Positions 12,626-25,174 of a DNA stretch of 64,000 nt are shown here, piece by piece. The position numbers were made by a program, and so were the translations under genes. The notes beneath the pieces are model-generated. The model was not told the DNA's origin and made no database searches. It saw only the letters and a list, made by a program, of their open reading frames with translations. Position 1 is the first letter of the stretch. Every line of letters starts with the position of its first letter. Source of the stretch: Elephas maximus indicus (taxonomy: Eukaryota > Chordata > Mammalia > Proboscidea > Elephantidae); assembly GCF_024166365.1 (NCBI RefSeq), contig NC_064831.1, forward strand, positions 46,315,768 through 46,379,767, in the 5' to 3' direction.

Positions 12626-12790
12626 GGGAGCCCTGGTGGCACAGTGGCTAAGCATTTGCCTGCTAACCAGAATGCTGGTGGTTTGAATCCACCAGCAGCT
12701 CCTTGGAAACCCTACAGGCCAGTTCTACTCTGTCCTATAGGATTGCTATGAATCTGAAAGGACGGGTTTTGCTTTGTTTGGTTTGGTAGT
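12626..12790 (+). mobile_element. AfroSINE
   Basis: Head 'gggggagccctggtggcacag', tail 'ttttgctttgtttggtttgg'. Confidence 0.92.
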
Positions 12791-13805
12791 TAGGGGGTGG
12801 AGAAAAGAAAGGAAAAGGATCACAGGAAGCTAGGGATTACCTGGGGGAGAAATAGACAGAAAAACAAACAAACAAAACAATCCCCTGGATTACACTGTCC
12901 TTTAAGAACAGGATTTTAACATTCCTTCAAAGGGTGCACATTTTTACAATATAAACCCATTACCTGTCCCTTCAAGATATAATTCAACACACAACAGATG
13001 ATGACATGATGCATAAACTGAACCAGAGCCAGAGGTGAGAGTATGAATGTGAGTGCATCTAGAATTCAAAGAAGTCTAGGGGAGTGCTTTGCTACATGGT
13101 GACGGGGTTAACCCATGACCTTGCGATCCTGAGTCATAGTCACAAGGTGGTTATAAGACAGTATGAGGATCTCAACCTTTAGCTTAAATCAGATAACATG
13201 TCATGGAGCATGTCTTTCTTTGTTTTACTTTGGTACACTTATTTATTAACCAGCAGAGAAACCTGTTGTACAAGTTTTTTCTATCACATAACTAGGGGAA
13301 AGAGAAATTGAACCTTATTCTATCTTTCTTTACTATGGCCAAACCCTATAAGATTTAGGGTGTCTCTACTATCCAGGTCAATCCCTCCCTCTGATCAAGG
13401 ATTTTACCTGAACATCCTTCGATCACACTGTCATTTTCTTTTGTGTGGCCTCACATTATCTGTAATGGACTCTCCTTCTGGCTTTACATTACCTTCAGCA
13501 TGGATCTGGCTTCCCTAGATGGAGGCTTGTAAGTTTTAGGGCTTTAAATTCATGACTGCTTGGGTTTTGCTGTTCAAGTTTATTATCTATACTCTCTGCC
13601 AGATACTGTCTGGTTCTTCACCATACTCTATGTTGGTTTTCACCATACTATGCAGATTCAGGATACAAGCATTACCTTTTCAGGCCTCAGTAGTTATTAT
13701 GAGGCATAGTAACAAAGAACTTAAGGAAGGCTTTATAATGGGGAAAAACCGTCTAGAAGAAATAAACAAGAGCAATTAGTATAAAAATGACCTAGAAACT
13801 AAAAA
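12791..13805. other. No gene or clear repeat recognised
   Basis: One kb of ordinary sequence; one 75-codon open frame (13552-13779) without family resemblance. Confidence 0.5.
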
Positions 13806-14316
13806 GTTGTTGTTGCTGTTAGGTGCCATGGAGTCTGTTCCGACTATGTACCACACAAGGAAACACTGCCCAGTCCTGCGCCATGCTCACAATCGTTGTT
13901 ATGCTTGTGCCTATTGTTGCAGCCACTGTGTCAATCCATCTCGTTGAGGGTCTTCCTCTTTTTCACAGACCCTATATTTTACAATCATGATGTCTTCTCT
14001 CCAGGGATTGACCCTTCCCGACAACATGTCCAAAGTATGTAAGATGCAGCCTCGCCATCCTTGCTTCTAAGGAGCATTCTAGTTGTACTTCTTCCAAGAA
14101 AGATTTGTTCGTTCTTTTGGCAGTCCATGGTATATTCAATATTCTTCGACAGCACCACAATTCGAAGGCATCAATTCTTCTTCGGTCTTCCTTATTCATT
14201 GTCCAGCTTTGGCATGCATATGAGGTGACTGAAAACACCATGGCTTGGGTCAGGCGCACCTTAGTCTTCAAGGTGACATCTTCACTTTACAACACTTCAA
14301 AGAGGTCCTTTGCAGC
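13806..14316 (-). mobile_element. RTE (BovB-like) LINE 3' end
   Basis: Minus strand encodes VRLTQAMVFSVTSYACQSWT, IPWTAKRTNKSFLEEVQ and LTYFGHVVGKGQSLERR, the conserved RTE polymerase C-terminus. The 5' edge is an 18-A run on the plus strand (14322-14340). Confidence 0.9.
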
Positions 14317-14340
14317 AGAAACTAAAAAAAAAAAAAAAAA

Positions 14341-15184
14341 AAATGGGTCCCTTAAATAAGGACTTATATGAGTTAACAAGAATGGTTGCAACAAATAACT
14401 TAATGATTATTAAAATACTAATAAGGAAAGTTTTTAGGTTAAAACACATGGAAAGATTTACCTATACAAATCTGTCTTATCAATTAATAAAATAGAACAA
14501 AACCACTTTAAAAACAATGAGAGTTAGGCACAGAGCAATAATTTCAGTAACATTCTTTCAGCAAGGGAAAGTTATTAGCCCACAGGCCTTAAAGACAAGT
14601 AAGACAAAAGGATAACAAATATGGGAAGAAAAATACGAAAAGTCTAAGAATTGTATCTCTATTTATGTGGTCCAGTGTTTAGGAATAAAGGGTTTACAGG
14701 CCTGGTCCTGGATCTTGGGATGAGTTGTCCATACCAGATTTCATTTGTTTCTCATCCTGGTGATTTTTGAGTCTTTTAATTGGTTGAATATCCAAGTCAG
14801 AGCAGCAGCTTTCTTCAGTTGGGAGAGGTGTATCCAGGTCTTAACTTTGTAATTTAGTGTCATAAGGATTAGCAAGGAGAACGACATCCAGTCCTTTTCA
14901 ACGAGGCTCCAGGGAATCTTTTCTTCCTTAACTCAGAATTGTTTTACCTGAGTTCTCTAGTGTTAGTATCATTCTGTTTTCACAGCTTTTTGGACATGAG
15001 ACTAATCAAATCACAGCATTACCAAAAATTAAACTAGATGATGTCTAAGGTTCCTTCAAAGTCTAAACATGATTCATTGAAGCTACTGCTCTGCCCAACT
15101 TCCACCTGCTAAACAAATAATCCAGTTAGAACTTTCACTTCAGTGGGTGCTTTACAGATCTATTTAGAGTTAATACAGAAGACA
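14341..15184. other. No gene or clear repeat recognised
   Basis: AT-rich intergenic sequence. Confidence 0.5.
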
Positions 15185-16075
15185 ATATTGTTTCTCAACC
15201 TCACTAATAATCAAAGCAATTGAAATTAAAGCAACAACAAAGTACTGGTTTGAATCGATAAAATTGACAAAGATTAAAAATATCAATAATTCACAGGAAA
15301 CACAACAGAGAACCCCTGAGGGACCAGCAGAGCAGTGGGATGCAGACCCCAAATTCTCATAAAAAGGCCAGACTTAATGGTCTGATGGAGACTGGAAGGA
15401 CCCCGGCGGTCATGGCCCCCAGACCTTCTGTTGCCCCATGACAGGAACCATTCCTGAAGCCAACTCTTCAGACATGGATTGGACTGGACAATGGGTTGGA
15501 GAGGGATGCTGGTGAGGAGTGAGCTTCTTGGATCAGGTGGACACTTGAGACTATGTTGGCATCTCCTGCCTGGAGGGGAGATGAGAGGGTGGAGAGGGTT
15601 AGAAGCTGGCGAAAAGGACACGAAAAGAGAGAGCAGAGGGAGAGAGCGGGCTGTCTCATTAGGGGGAGAGCAATTGGGAGTATGTAGCAAGGTGTATATA
15701 AGTTTTTGTGTGAGAGACTGACTTGATTTGTAAACTTTCACTTAAAGCACAATAAAAATTATTTAAAAAATATATACATATATCAATAATTCTCAGGGTA
15801 GGCAAAGTTGGTTGGATAGTACTCTGGTATAATCTTTCCAGAAAAGAACCTGGCAACCTCTGTTGATATTTTAAATGTGCATAGCCTTTGAACCATCAAG
15901 TCTACATTTAGGAATTTATCCCAAGGACAAATATGCAAAGGTATATATAAAACGTTTATTGCAACATTGCATGTAATAGAAAAAAAATTCAAAACCACTT
16001 AAGTGCCCATCAATAGCAGATAATTAATATGTCATATTATAATACCATGCTGATATTTGTTGGTTTGTTTTTACA
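15185..16075 (+). mobile_element. Old L1M 3' region, split by a younger L1
   Basis: Left part 'cctcactaataatcaaagcaattg...aaagattaaaaata', right part 'gaaaagaacctggcaacctctg...gaatttatcccaagg...gcattgtttg-like tgcaacattgcatgtaatag' are consecutive parts of an L1M 3' end, interrupted by 15290-15779. Confidence 0.7.
15290..15779 (+). mobile_element. 5'-truncated L1 3' UTR with poly(A), nested in older L1
   Basis: Contains 'gccagacttaatggtctgatgg', 'catggcccccagac', 'gaagccaactcttcagac', 'gtaaactttcacttaaagca' and caataaaaatt before an A-rich tail. ATATCAATAATTC flanks it on both sides (ending 15289; again around 15779-15791), a target-site duplication. The 152-codon open frame antisense to it is not a gene. 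Confidence 0.8.
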
Positions 16076-16082
16076 AATTAGA

Positions 16083-16258
16083 TTGATCCGTGATTCTCAA
16101 CCTTGGATGTACATTTGAATCACAGAAGAGCTTTGAAAAAAATCATGATTCCAGGACCCCACCTCCAGAGGTTCTGATTATTAGGTCTGGAGAGAGGCCT
16201 GGATTTTGTACTTTTAAAAAGTGCCCCAGGTAATTCTAATGTGTAGTCAGGATGGAGG
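16083..16258 (+). mobile_element. MER5A (hAT-Charlie) DNA element
   Basis: 'tgattctcaaccttgga...gaatcacagaagagcttt...ccaggaccccacctccagaggttctgatt...cccaggtaattctaatgtgtagtcagg' follows the MER5A consensus end to end. Confidence 0.85.
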
Positions 16259-18029
16259 CTCACTCAGCCCTTAGTACAATCATTTGAGATTGTATCTACC
16301 CTAGCAGGAGAGGTGCCTATGATACACTGGAAGTAGAAAATTAGGTTACTTATGTGTAGACTATATCACCATTTACATTTACATAAAATATTCTATGTAC
16401 ATTGAAAATCTAAAAGTTGACACACGAAGTTCTCTCTGAAAACAGAGTACACATCTATAGTGTTTTTTTCAACCACGGTTACATATTTCTTTTATAATAA
16501 AACTATCTCCATTTTGAAAGAACAAAAAAGAGGACTGAAAATAGAAAGAAAAACTGACCTTGGGGTGACTTTTAAATTTGAGGAGGAACTTCCGTCCTAA
16601 ACAAAGCTTTCCACATCTGTCGATAGCAAAGTATTTATTTCGAGCAAGCATGGTTATGCAAACTCAAGTCAAAAATACTGGCTGTGTTAAATAACTCAAT
16701 GTGGAACCATCCTCCACGAATTTATCTTCTGGAGAAAGAGAAAATCAAATGGAATTGTGGTATATTTATAAAGGGTGTATCATCTATTTTAGAAACCATA
16801 TGTTCAGACAAGCATTTCTAAATTCATACATTGAAAAAGCTAGTGTTTGTACACTTAAAGTTGGAGAATTAGACTTGGTTATAGCTCAGTTACAGAACTT
16901 ATACGTGAACTGGGTTTTACCACACAGTAGAGTTCATTTTAAAAAATTTAACTCAATAAAACTGTATATATATTTTTAAAATACCATTGATTTTTAGTCT
17001 TAAAATTAATTTTTAGTTCCTCCTTCCCTCCCTCCTTTTTTGTTTTTTGTTTCAAATGACTGACCTCATCAACCAGTTTGCACAAGGGCTACTTTGACAA
17101 AGAGCTGATTTCTACATGTTGCATAAATTATGCTATCGATGCATTAAAAAGATTTTTTAACTCCCGAGTGATGTCATTATTTTCTTTATTACTTCTTCCT
17201 ATCATGTACAATCTTCCAGAATGATAAAGAGATTGAAGCTGTATTCACAATTTAGGTTCAGCTGTCTGTAAAGGTTAAACATCTTCCTATCCCCAGGAAA
17301 TGTGTGAAACAAACAGAAACGACCACGCAAATGAGGCTGGTGGTCTCTCCCATTTCGATGCCTCAGTGCATCTTAGCTCAGGGGAGGAAACCGCATGGTG
17401 TTGAGCAGAATCATGGGATGAAAGATGGAGTAAGTGTTCTGGCATCTCTGAGGTCAGTCTCTTTGCAAGACTTATTTTGCCAGACGTTTTGTTTCCAGAA
17501 TATTTACACACCAATTCTCAAATGTTAAATTCCAAACACAAAAGTCACAGAGTGGGTTTTTGAAGCATTCATTCTTCATAACCATCTGTGTCTTTCCTTC
17601 TACTAGCATGAATAAACTGGACTTAATTATAGAGCTAGCACTTAGGAAATAAAGTCCGTGTGATTTTCAAGTTAAAGGTGAGAATAAAGGAGAAAGAGCG
17701 GTTCCTGTGCCTTGATGAAGCACTTTGTTCCATCTGCAGAGGCAGCCATGGCTCACGTGTGTGGCTCATGTTGGAACAGTGAGCTCATGCAGTAAGAGCA
17801 TCACGTGCTGGCACACACAGCACAGGCTGCTTATCTCATTCACTGAAGCAATGCTGGCCTTTCCTGAATTGAAATACAGTTTAGAGCCAACAGGGAGAGG
17901 CTCTGGGTTGTCTGATTAGGGCATCACCTTTAGCTAATTCTTTTTTTTTTTTTTCTGGCATTCATCTATTTCCTTCATTTCTTGCGTGTGAAGTAATAAT
18001 AATGATAATAGCTAACACACTGTGCCAGA
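16259..18029. other. Repeat-poor intergenic stretch
   Basis: No AfroSINE or LINE recognised in 1.8 kb. No coding evidence. A conserved regulatory element is possible but cannot be judged by reading. Confidence 0.4.
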
Positions 18030-18152
18030 CACTCTTATAGGACAGAAGAGAACTGCCCCATAGTGTTTCCAAGGAGTGGCTGGTGGATTCGAACTGCTGA
18101 CCTTTTGGTTAGCAGCCGTTCCACTAAACCACTATGCCACCAGGGCTCCTCT
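18030..18152 (-). mobile_element. AfroSINE, 3'-truncated
   Basis: Begins within 'cttataggacagaagagaac' and ends 'tatgccaccagggctcctc'; the tail is missing. Confidence 0.9.
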
Positions 18153-19116
18153 TCAAAGGTGGTGTCTTCTAATTTCTGAGTAGGCATCTCCATTTTACAC
18201 ATGAAGTGGCTGAAAGGCAAAAATGCTATGTAATTGCTCCATGTCACCCAACAGAAAGTGTAAGGCTCTTCTCTTTGAGACTTTTATCTGATGACCTTTG
18301 CTTAAAGTGCTCCAATTGTTTCAAGACTTCAAGGAAGTCCCATTCTTAGAAAGATCACAGCATCCGTGAGCTTTGATAGAGAGGGCTCAGCTACCTCCAG
18401 TATCCTCTACGCTCTTACCATTCGCTTTTAACCTCGAAGTCAGAGCTTTCTTGTAATTATAAAATTATACTGGAATTTTATTATTTGACTCTGTATTGTT
18501 TCAGATTACTCAGTATTTTGAGATTGTTGTAGTGTGGACCTACCTCCCCTCTCCCCTTTTTTAGGATTTGAAGAGTGGATTTTTAAAATTATTTGATGTT
18601 TTAACATTATGTTCAGATAAAAGAAAATGGTGGTCTTAATAATATTTTGTACTTCTATTATTTCATTTTGTTCTGGGTCTAATACCAATATTCAAATAAA
18701 TAAGAGATCAGAGAAAAAATGAGACAAAACACCAACAATAAGCAAGGAACATATTGGTTTGATGATTATCCTCAGGTGTGATACATTCAAAATCAGTATG
18801 TCCATCACTTCTTATCATCACGTAGGAATGCAGGAAACCATCAACATGTCACAATCTCGAAGGCCATATTAGCATTAGCGATCGATTCCATTAAGCAATG
18901 AACATGTTGACTTAACAGTTCTACCTGGTGGCCACCCCCGTCCACACCACACATGCCTACTGGCAATTTGCTAGGAAGGTAAGGAACTGAGACTAAGTGT
19001 AGATTGATTTCCCAAATTTACTACCTGGTTCCAAGGTGCCAAGGACAGGCATCTATAATGCTTTCTGGCCAAGGGATAGAATTAGCTCTTCAGAGTCAAA
19101 ACTGGTGGGGGTCTTG
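18153..19116. other. No gene or clear repeat recognised
   Basis: Ordinary intergenic sequence. Confidence 0.5.
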
Positions 19117-19558
19117 TTTCCTATCTTAGTTTATTCAGGCACTGTCCAGCTACCTAGTGTTACCCTAAAAAAACACTACAAGTGTTTTAAAGAACAGGAA
19201 TTCATTTTCCCACAGTTCTGGAGGCAGAAAGTCCAGACCAGGGTCTCAGCAGTGTTGATTCCTTCTGTGGGCCTCTCTTCTAGATTCTGGTGTCTGCCAG
19301 ACATCCTTGGCATTCCTTTGCTTACAGGCTGGTCCTCTCATGGCGTCTGTCTTCACCTTGTGTGTGTGTCTCTGTGTCTATTCCACTCTTTTTATAAGAC
19401 ACCACTCAGAAATTATTAGGTTTAAGACCCACTCCTGCCTTGTTATGATCTCATTAGCATAAAAAAAGAAAAGTCCTATTTCCAAAAAGGGTCATATTTA
19501 CAACTACAGAAGTTAGGACTTCAACACATTTTTTGGAGTACACAATTCAATCCATAAC
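19117..19558 (-). mobile_element. MaLR/ERVL-type solo LTR
   Basis: Ends 'acacaattcaatccataaca' like the LTR at 2224 but differs in the middle (tttttataagacaccactcag, gacccactcctgcc), so it is another subfamily. Confidence 0.6.
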
Positions 19559-20134
19559 ACCAACGCTGGACAGAAACGAAGGGAATTCATACGATGACAA
19601 CAAAGACAAGTCTTTGGATGACAGCCATATAGCTGGCCTAAAGAGTAACTAGTCCAGCTTGGAGCTGAAGTGTGGGGAAGCTCCAGAACAGATATGTCCA
19701 TAGGAAAAAAGAGAGGGAGAAAAAGAAGGAAGGGATAGATTATTTGGCAGGTTTACTAACTCTTAAAGGTCACGTCGAGAGATGTTTTACAGAGCTATGG
19801 AAACTTAGGATTTGGTTCAAAGAAAACAAAATAAATGGAAAAAGAGAGACAATTATTAATTCTAGGAAATGTAGAAAGTTAAAAAAAGGAAAATAGAAAC
19901 ATAATACTTGGAGTAGATGTGAACTATATATGCACAGTCACTGTAATCAAGAACACTGGAAACTGATTTAATGAAAATTTGTGGAAAAAAACTATTGGAA
20001 GGATGGGCTGGGAGAAAGTGAGGGAACGTAAACCCTCCTCTAGCATAATAATAGATAATCTGGATAATCTCTAAATTTAATGGGTAAGAGCAAAGTGTGT
20101 TTATTATCTAGAAATATGAAGGTAAATGCTAAAA

Positions 20135-20290
20135 GAAAAGTATAAGAACAGAAAGTGGTTACTTCTGGGGAGCAGAGCAGGACGAGGCAGAGGGCATGGG
20201 ACTGCTGTGTTTTGCTATGTGCCTTTAGTTATTACATAATTTTTAAAACTATGGGCTGGTATTACTTTGATAAAGGTGGTATAATACACA
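20135..20290 (+). mobile_element. L1M 3' end fragment
   Basis: 'agaaagtggttacttctgggga' and 'ggtattactttgataaa' fit an old L1 3' end. Confidence 0.5.
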
Positions 20291-20439
20291 ATTAGTAGTA
20301 AATTAGATTTTTTTCCAATTAATAATATAGAGAGTGCACACCTTAATCTAAGTAAACGTATCATAGGTAAAATAACCCTGTACTCTTCCTGCAAGGACTA
20401 AATTGCCCTCTAAATTGCCACATGGGAACTAACTCTTAA

Positions 20440-20660
20440 ATGAAAGACGAAGAGAAAAAAGCCAGACACAGAAGGGAAAATATTGTATGACCCAATTTAT
20501 ATGAAATATCTGCACAAGTGCATAGTGAAAGAAAGTAGACTAGTGGTTACCAGGGGCTGAGGGGAGTGGAGAGTAGGGACTTACTGCCTAGTGGGTACAC
20601 AGTTTCTGTTTGGGGTGATGAGAAAGTTTTGGAAATAAAGATTGCACAAGATTGAGAATA
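20440..20660 (+). mobile_element. L1M 3' UTR fragment
   Basis: 'gtatgacccaatttatatgaa', 'gtagactagtggttaccagg', 'tgtttggggtgatgagaaag' are signature phrases of old L1 3' ends. Confidence 0.7.
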
Positions 20661-21523
20661 CGATTTTTTAAAAATACATTATTTCATCATCAATATTTTT
20701 TTCAAGAGTACCTAAATATTATGACCAAAGCAGAGATCCTAACAAACAGGCTGTTAAGTAAAAAAAAAAAAGTCTTAAATTTTTTCCATTCATTCCCTCA
20801 TAAAGTTATCAAAACAAGTTCTTGTTCAATGACTAATTCGTTCATGTCTTTCTCTATAAAAATGATTTCGTAGCTTAAGTAGGGATTCTTCCTATTGAGA
20901 ACCAGACCTTAGAGAGACTTTACACAAAGCAGAAGAAATAATCAAATGTCATGAGGAAATCTGTTAAGTCCAGAAAACTCGATAGTCTATAAACCATGAT
21001 GCTGTTCAACATCAATCTTTCCACAGTACCTCTGCAAGACATGACAGTAAAGAAGTGCTCGTCAGATAATTTTAAAGTCATGATGGGATTCCTGAAGACA
21101 TCTAAAGGGTCAAAACTAAACAATACAATCAGCAGTAACTTCAAAATAGTCCTCACTGCAGTACAGCAATGTCTCACCATGTCTCTAAAAGCATCAGATA
21201 AAATTTGGAGATTTTAACCTTGGGATTTTTGTCTCTTAAAACTGTGCAGCTTTCCACCTACTGGATAGTGGTATTCATTGTTTGGGGCTGGCAGATCCTG
21301 CCTACAAAAAAGTAATTCCAATAATAAGGCTGAATGTATTTTTAAAACTCACACCTGGCAAAATAGTCTGAAATCAAAGCATTTTGATTTGTGTGAGCCA
21401 AGTCTTAAAGAGAGAAATGGTTTTGTTTTGAATTCCAGAAGGGCTTGGTTCCAAAGTTTGAACCAGACTGGAGGATCAGAGTGTAGATTTTATGAAAATT
21501 AACCATAGCACAGGGAACAATTC
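20661..21523. other. No gene or clear repeat recognised
   Basis: AT-rich sequence between L1M and an RTE insertion. Confidence 0.5.
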
Positions 21524-22264
21524 CAAATTTCTTGGCACAGACAAGTGGGCACCTCCAGTACTGCATCCATTTGTTGAAACATCTCATTTGGTATTCCGCA
21601 AATTCCTGGAGCCTTGTTTTTTGCCAATGCCTTCAGTTCAGTGCAGCTTAGACTTCTTCCTTCAGTACCGTCAGTTCTTGATCATATGCTCCCTCCTGAA
21701 ATGATTGAACATCGACCAGTTCTTTTTGGTATAGTGTCTCTGTGTATTCCTTCCATAATTCTTTGATGCTTCCTGTGTCAATTAATATTTTACCCACAGA
21801 ATTCTTCAGTAATGCAATTTGAGGACTGAATTTTCTCTTCAATTCTTTCAGCTTGAGAAATGCTGAGCGTGTTCTTCCCTTTTGGTTTTTTAACTCTAGG
21901 CTTCTTTACGTATTTCATTATAACACTTTGTCTTCTTGAGCTGCCCTTTGAAATCTTCTCTTCAGCTCTTTTACTTCATCATTTCTTCCTTTCGCTTTAG
22001 CTGCTATATGTTCAAGAGCAAGTTTCAGAGTCTCCTCTGACTACATTTTGGACTTTTCTTTCTTTCCTTTGTAATGACCTTTTGCTTTCCTCATGTATGA
22101 TGTCCTTGATATCATCCCACAACTTGTCTGGTTTTTGATCATCAATGTTTAACACATCATACCTGTTCTTGAGATGGTCTCCAAATTTAGGTGGAATATA
22201 CCCAAGGTTGAATTTTGGCTCTCGTGGACTTGTTTTAATTTTCTTCACCTTCAACTTGAACTTG
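21524..22264 (-). mobile_element. RTE LINE, inverted 5' portion of a twin-primed copy
   Basis: Minus strand covers the linker and start of the reverse-transcriptase region (KFNLGYIPPKFGDHLKNRYD, then SIKELWKEYTETLYQKELV, then the CAKKFG motif) and stops at 'gtgccaagaaatttgg'. It pairs with the plus-strand part that starts at the same element position. Confidence 0.85.
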
Positions 22265-22276
22265 CCAATAGATAGA

Positions 22277-23478
22277 ACTCATCTATGCCGAGAAATTTGG
22301 AAGACAGCTACCAGGCCAATTGACTGGAAGAGATCCATATTTGTGCCCATCCCAAAGAAAGGTGATCCAACAGATTATGGAAATTATCAAAAAATGTCAT
22401 TAATATCACATGCGAGTAAAATTTTGCTGAAGATCATTCAAAAGTGGCTGCAGCAATATATTGACAGAGAACTGCCAGAAATTCAAGCTATATTCAGAAG
22501 AGGATGTGGAACCAGGAATATCATTGCAGATGTCAGATGGATTCTGGCTTAAAGCAGAGAATACTAGAAAGATGTTTACCTTTGTTTTATTGACTATGCA
22601 AAGACATTCGACTATGTGGAACATAACAAAATATGGGTAACATTGTGAAGGATGGGCATTTCAGAACACTTAATTGTGCTCATGAGAAACCTATACATAG
22701 ACCAAGAGGCAGTCGTTTGAATAGAACAAGGGGATACCTCATGGTTTAAAGTCAGGAAAGGCATGCCTCAGTATTGTATCCTTTCACCATACTTATTCAA
22801 TCTGTATGCTGAGGAAACAATCCCAGAAGCTGGGTTATATGAAGAAGAATGGGGCATCAGGATTGGAGGAAGACTCATTAACAGCCTGCGTTATGCAAAT
22901 GACACAGCCTTCCTTGCTGAAAGTAAAGAGGACTTGAAGCACTTACTGATGAAGATCAAAGAATGCAGCCTTCAGTATGGATTACACCTCAGCACAAAGA
23001 AAGTAAAAATCCTCACAACTGGACCGATAAGTAAAACCATAATAAATGGAGAAAAGGTTGAGGTTGTCAAGGATTTCTTTTTACTTGGACCTACAATCAA
23101 CACCATGCAAGCAAAAAAAAAAAAACAAACAAAAAAAACCATGCAAGCCGCAGTCAAGAAATAAAAAGACATATTGCATTGGGCAAATCGGCTGCAAAAG
23201 ATCTCTTTAAAATGTTGAAAAGCAAAGATGTCATTCTGAGGACTAAGGTGCACCTGACCCAAGCCATGGTGTTATCCAATCACCTCATATGCATGTGAAA
23301 GCTGGACAATGAATAAGGAAGACTGAAGAAGAATTGATGCCTTTGAATTATGGTGTTGGTGAAGAAAATATTGAATATGCATGCCACGGACTGCCAGAAG
23401 AATGAACAAGTCTGTCTTGGAAGAAGTACAGATAGAATGCACCTTAGAGGCAAGAATGGTGAGGCTTCATATCATGGG
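22277..23478 (+). mobile_element. RTE LINE, 3' portion of a twin-primed copy
   Basis: Starts 'ctatgccgagaaatttggaag', then encodes reverse transcriptase (IFVPIPKKGDPTDYGNYQK, GTRNIIADVRWILA, YAND in place of the usual YADD box near 22890) and the C-terminal WTMNK-like and TAR-Q-like segments. Several frame breaks, plus (A)-rich disruptions near 23110-23140. The 3' end is missing beyond 23478, so it is inactive. Confidence 0.88.
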
Positions 23479-24139
23479 CAGCCTCAGTTGAGTAGAAACG
23501 GGGCCATGATACATTCGGTAGATGAAGAGAGCCTTAGTCAGTGCCCCCTTGGTCCCCTCTAACCTGGAAGAGATCTCGAAGTTCCTGAGTCCTCCTCTGG
23601 CTCAGCTAAGACAGGCACAGGGTGCACAAACTGGGTGTGCTATGTACAGGTGGACACAGGACAGCAGCAGAAGAAGGGGAAGAGAGCAGAATGCCATACG
23701 GGGCGCCTTTCTTAGGGTCTGAATAGTCCAAAGAGCTAAACCTTTTTGGGAGGATAAATACATGAAGCATAAAACAAAGCCATAAAGCAGATCAGGTTGA
23801 AAGTGTTGAGTCTTGGGGAATGCTAGGAAAGACTGGAGAAAGAGACAAGATTTTACAGCTAGGCTTCAAAGAGAACCAATAGCTAGTAATGCAGAAACTG
23901 AGGCTGACTTGGGAGGTGTTGTCAGGGATGCAAAGAGGAAACAAGGGGAGGGCCGCACCGGGAGTGCCAGGAGGGCCAGAGTCCTGGGGAAAACCTAGGC
24001 TCAAGAGGTGCCCATAGCCCTTTCTTAGCCAGCTATCCACGAGGATAATGTCCCTGGCAGGGAGAAGAGGAAATTTAGATGGAGAATCAGTCCACATTTT
24101 CTGTTGCTCTTAAGAATAGACAGATCAATGGGTGGTATA
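23479..24139. other. No gene recognised
   Basis: G/A-rich intergenic sequence following the truncated RTE. Confidence 0.5.
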
Positions 24140-24372
24140 ATGGTTTGGTCTCAGCTACTAACTGAAAGGTTGGTGATTTAGCAGTGGGTAAGTGGTTTTT
24201 TTTTTTTTTTTAAGTGGTTTTTTTTAGTGGCACTGCAGAAGAAGGGCCTAGCAATCTACTTCTGAAAAATCAGTCACTGAAAACCCTGTGGGGCACAGTT
24301 CTACTCTGAAGCACTCGGGGTCGCCATGAGTTGGAATCAATTTGAAGGCAACTGGTTTTGTTTTGTTCATTT
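24140..24372 (+). mobile_element. AfroSINE (long type, decayed)
   Basis: 'gaagggcctagcaatctactt', 'cactgaaaaccctgtggggc', 'gagttggaatcaatttgaagg'; interrupted by a T-rich expansion at 24194-24227. Confidence 0.75.
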
Positions 24373-24616
24373 GTTTTTTTAAAGGAGGACAGCTGTTTAT
24401 CCCAATTAATGTAAGGTGAGGACCACCATGCACACTATATACAGTCTCATGGTGAACTGCCATGTATACAGACTTGAGAAAATGGTGGCCCAGGCCTGTA
24501 CAGAGAACACCTGGTACAACTTCACATGGGCCTGTGTGGAAAGCCTGCCCAATTCTAGCCCTCATCAAGGAAAGCTCTGCCAGCATCATGGCTGACACTT
24601 CCTAGGGGGTGGCTGT

Positions 24617-24986
24617 TGTCTTAGTTACCTAGTGCTAGTGCTGCTGTAACAGAAATACCACAAGTGATGGCTTTAACAAGCAGAAATTTATTCTCTTATA
24701 GTTTAGGAGGCTAGAAGTCCAAATTCAGGATGCTGACTCTAGGGGAAGCCTTTTTCTCTCTGTGGGTTCTGGGGGAAGGTCCTTGTCTCTTCTGAGCTTC
24801 TGCTCCTGGGCGATCTTTATGTGGCTTGGCATCTCTATTCCACCATCTCTGCTGTTTTGCTTGCTTGTTTAATCTCTGTTATATCTCAGAAGAGATTGAC
24901 TCAAGACACACCGTATATTAATCCTGTCTTATTAACATAACAAAGACAACCCATTCCTAAATGCGATTATAACCACAGCCATAAGC
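24617..24986 (-). mobile_element. MaLR/ERVL-type LTR, 3' part
   Basis: Starts 'tgtcttagttacctagtgct' and runs to 'attataaccacagccataag', close to the LTR at 2224. The remaining 5' end reappears at 25281-25370 after an AfroSINE and an inverted duplication. Confidence 0.7.
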
Positions 24987-24995
24987 CCATTAAAA

Positions 24996-25150
24996 AAAAA
25001 AAAAAAATGCTTCCAAGTTGATTCTGACTCATTGTGACCCTATAGGACAGAGCAGAATTGCCCCATAGGGTTTCCAAGGAGTGGCTGCTGGATTAGAACT
25101 GCCAACCTTTTCGTTAGCAGCCAAGCTCTTAACCATTGCACCAGATGTCC
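24996..25150 (-). mobile_element. AfroSINE inserted in LTR
   Basis: From 'cttccaagttgattctgact' to 'accattgcaccagatgtcctcc'; preceded on plus by a 15-A run. Confidence 0.88.
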
Positions 25151-25174
25151 TCCCATCCAAGGAGTCCATGTGCA

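Noticed and set aside
15283-15741. 152-codon open frame antisense to an L1
   Set aside because: Lies wholly inside the L1 3' UTR, with a related frame in the L1 at 62890-63860.
22145-23164. RTE reverse-transcriptase frames as a domesticated gene
   Set aside because: Frames are broken, the YADD box reads YAND, and the 5' part is inverted; this is a dead insertion.
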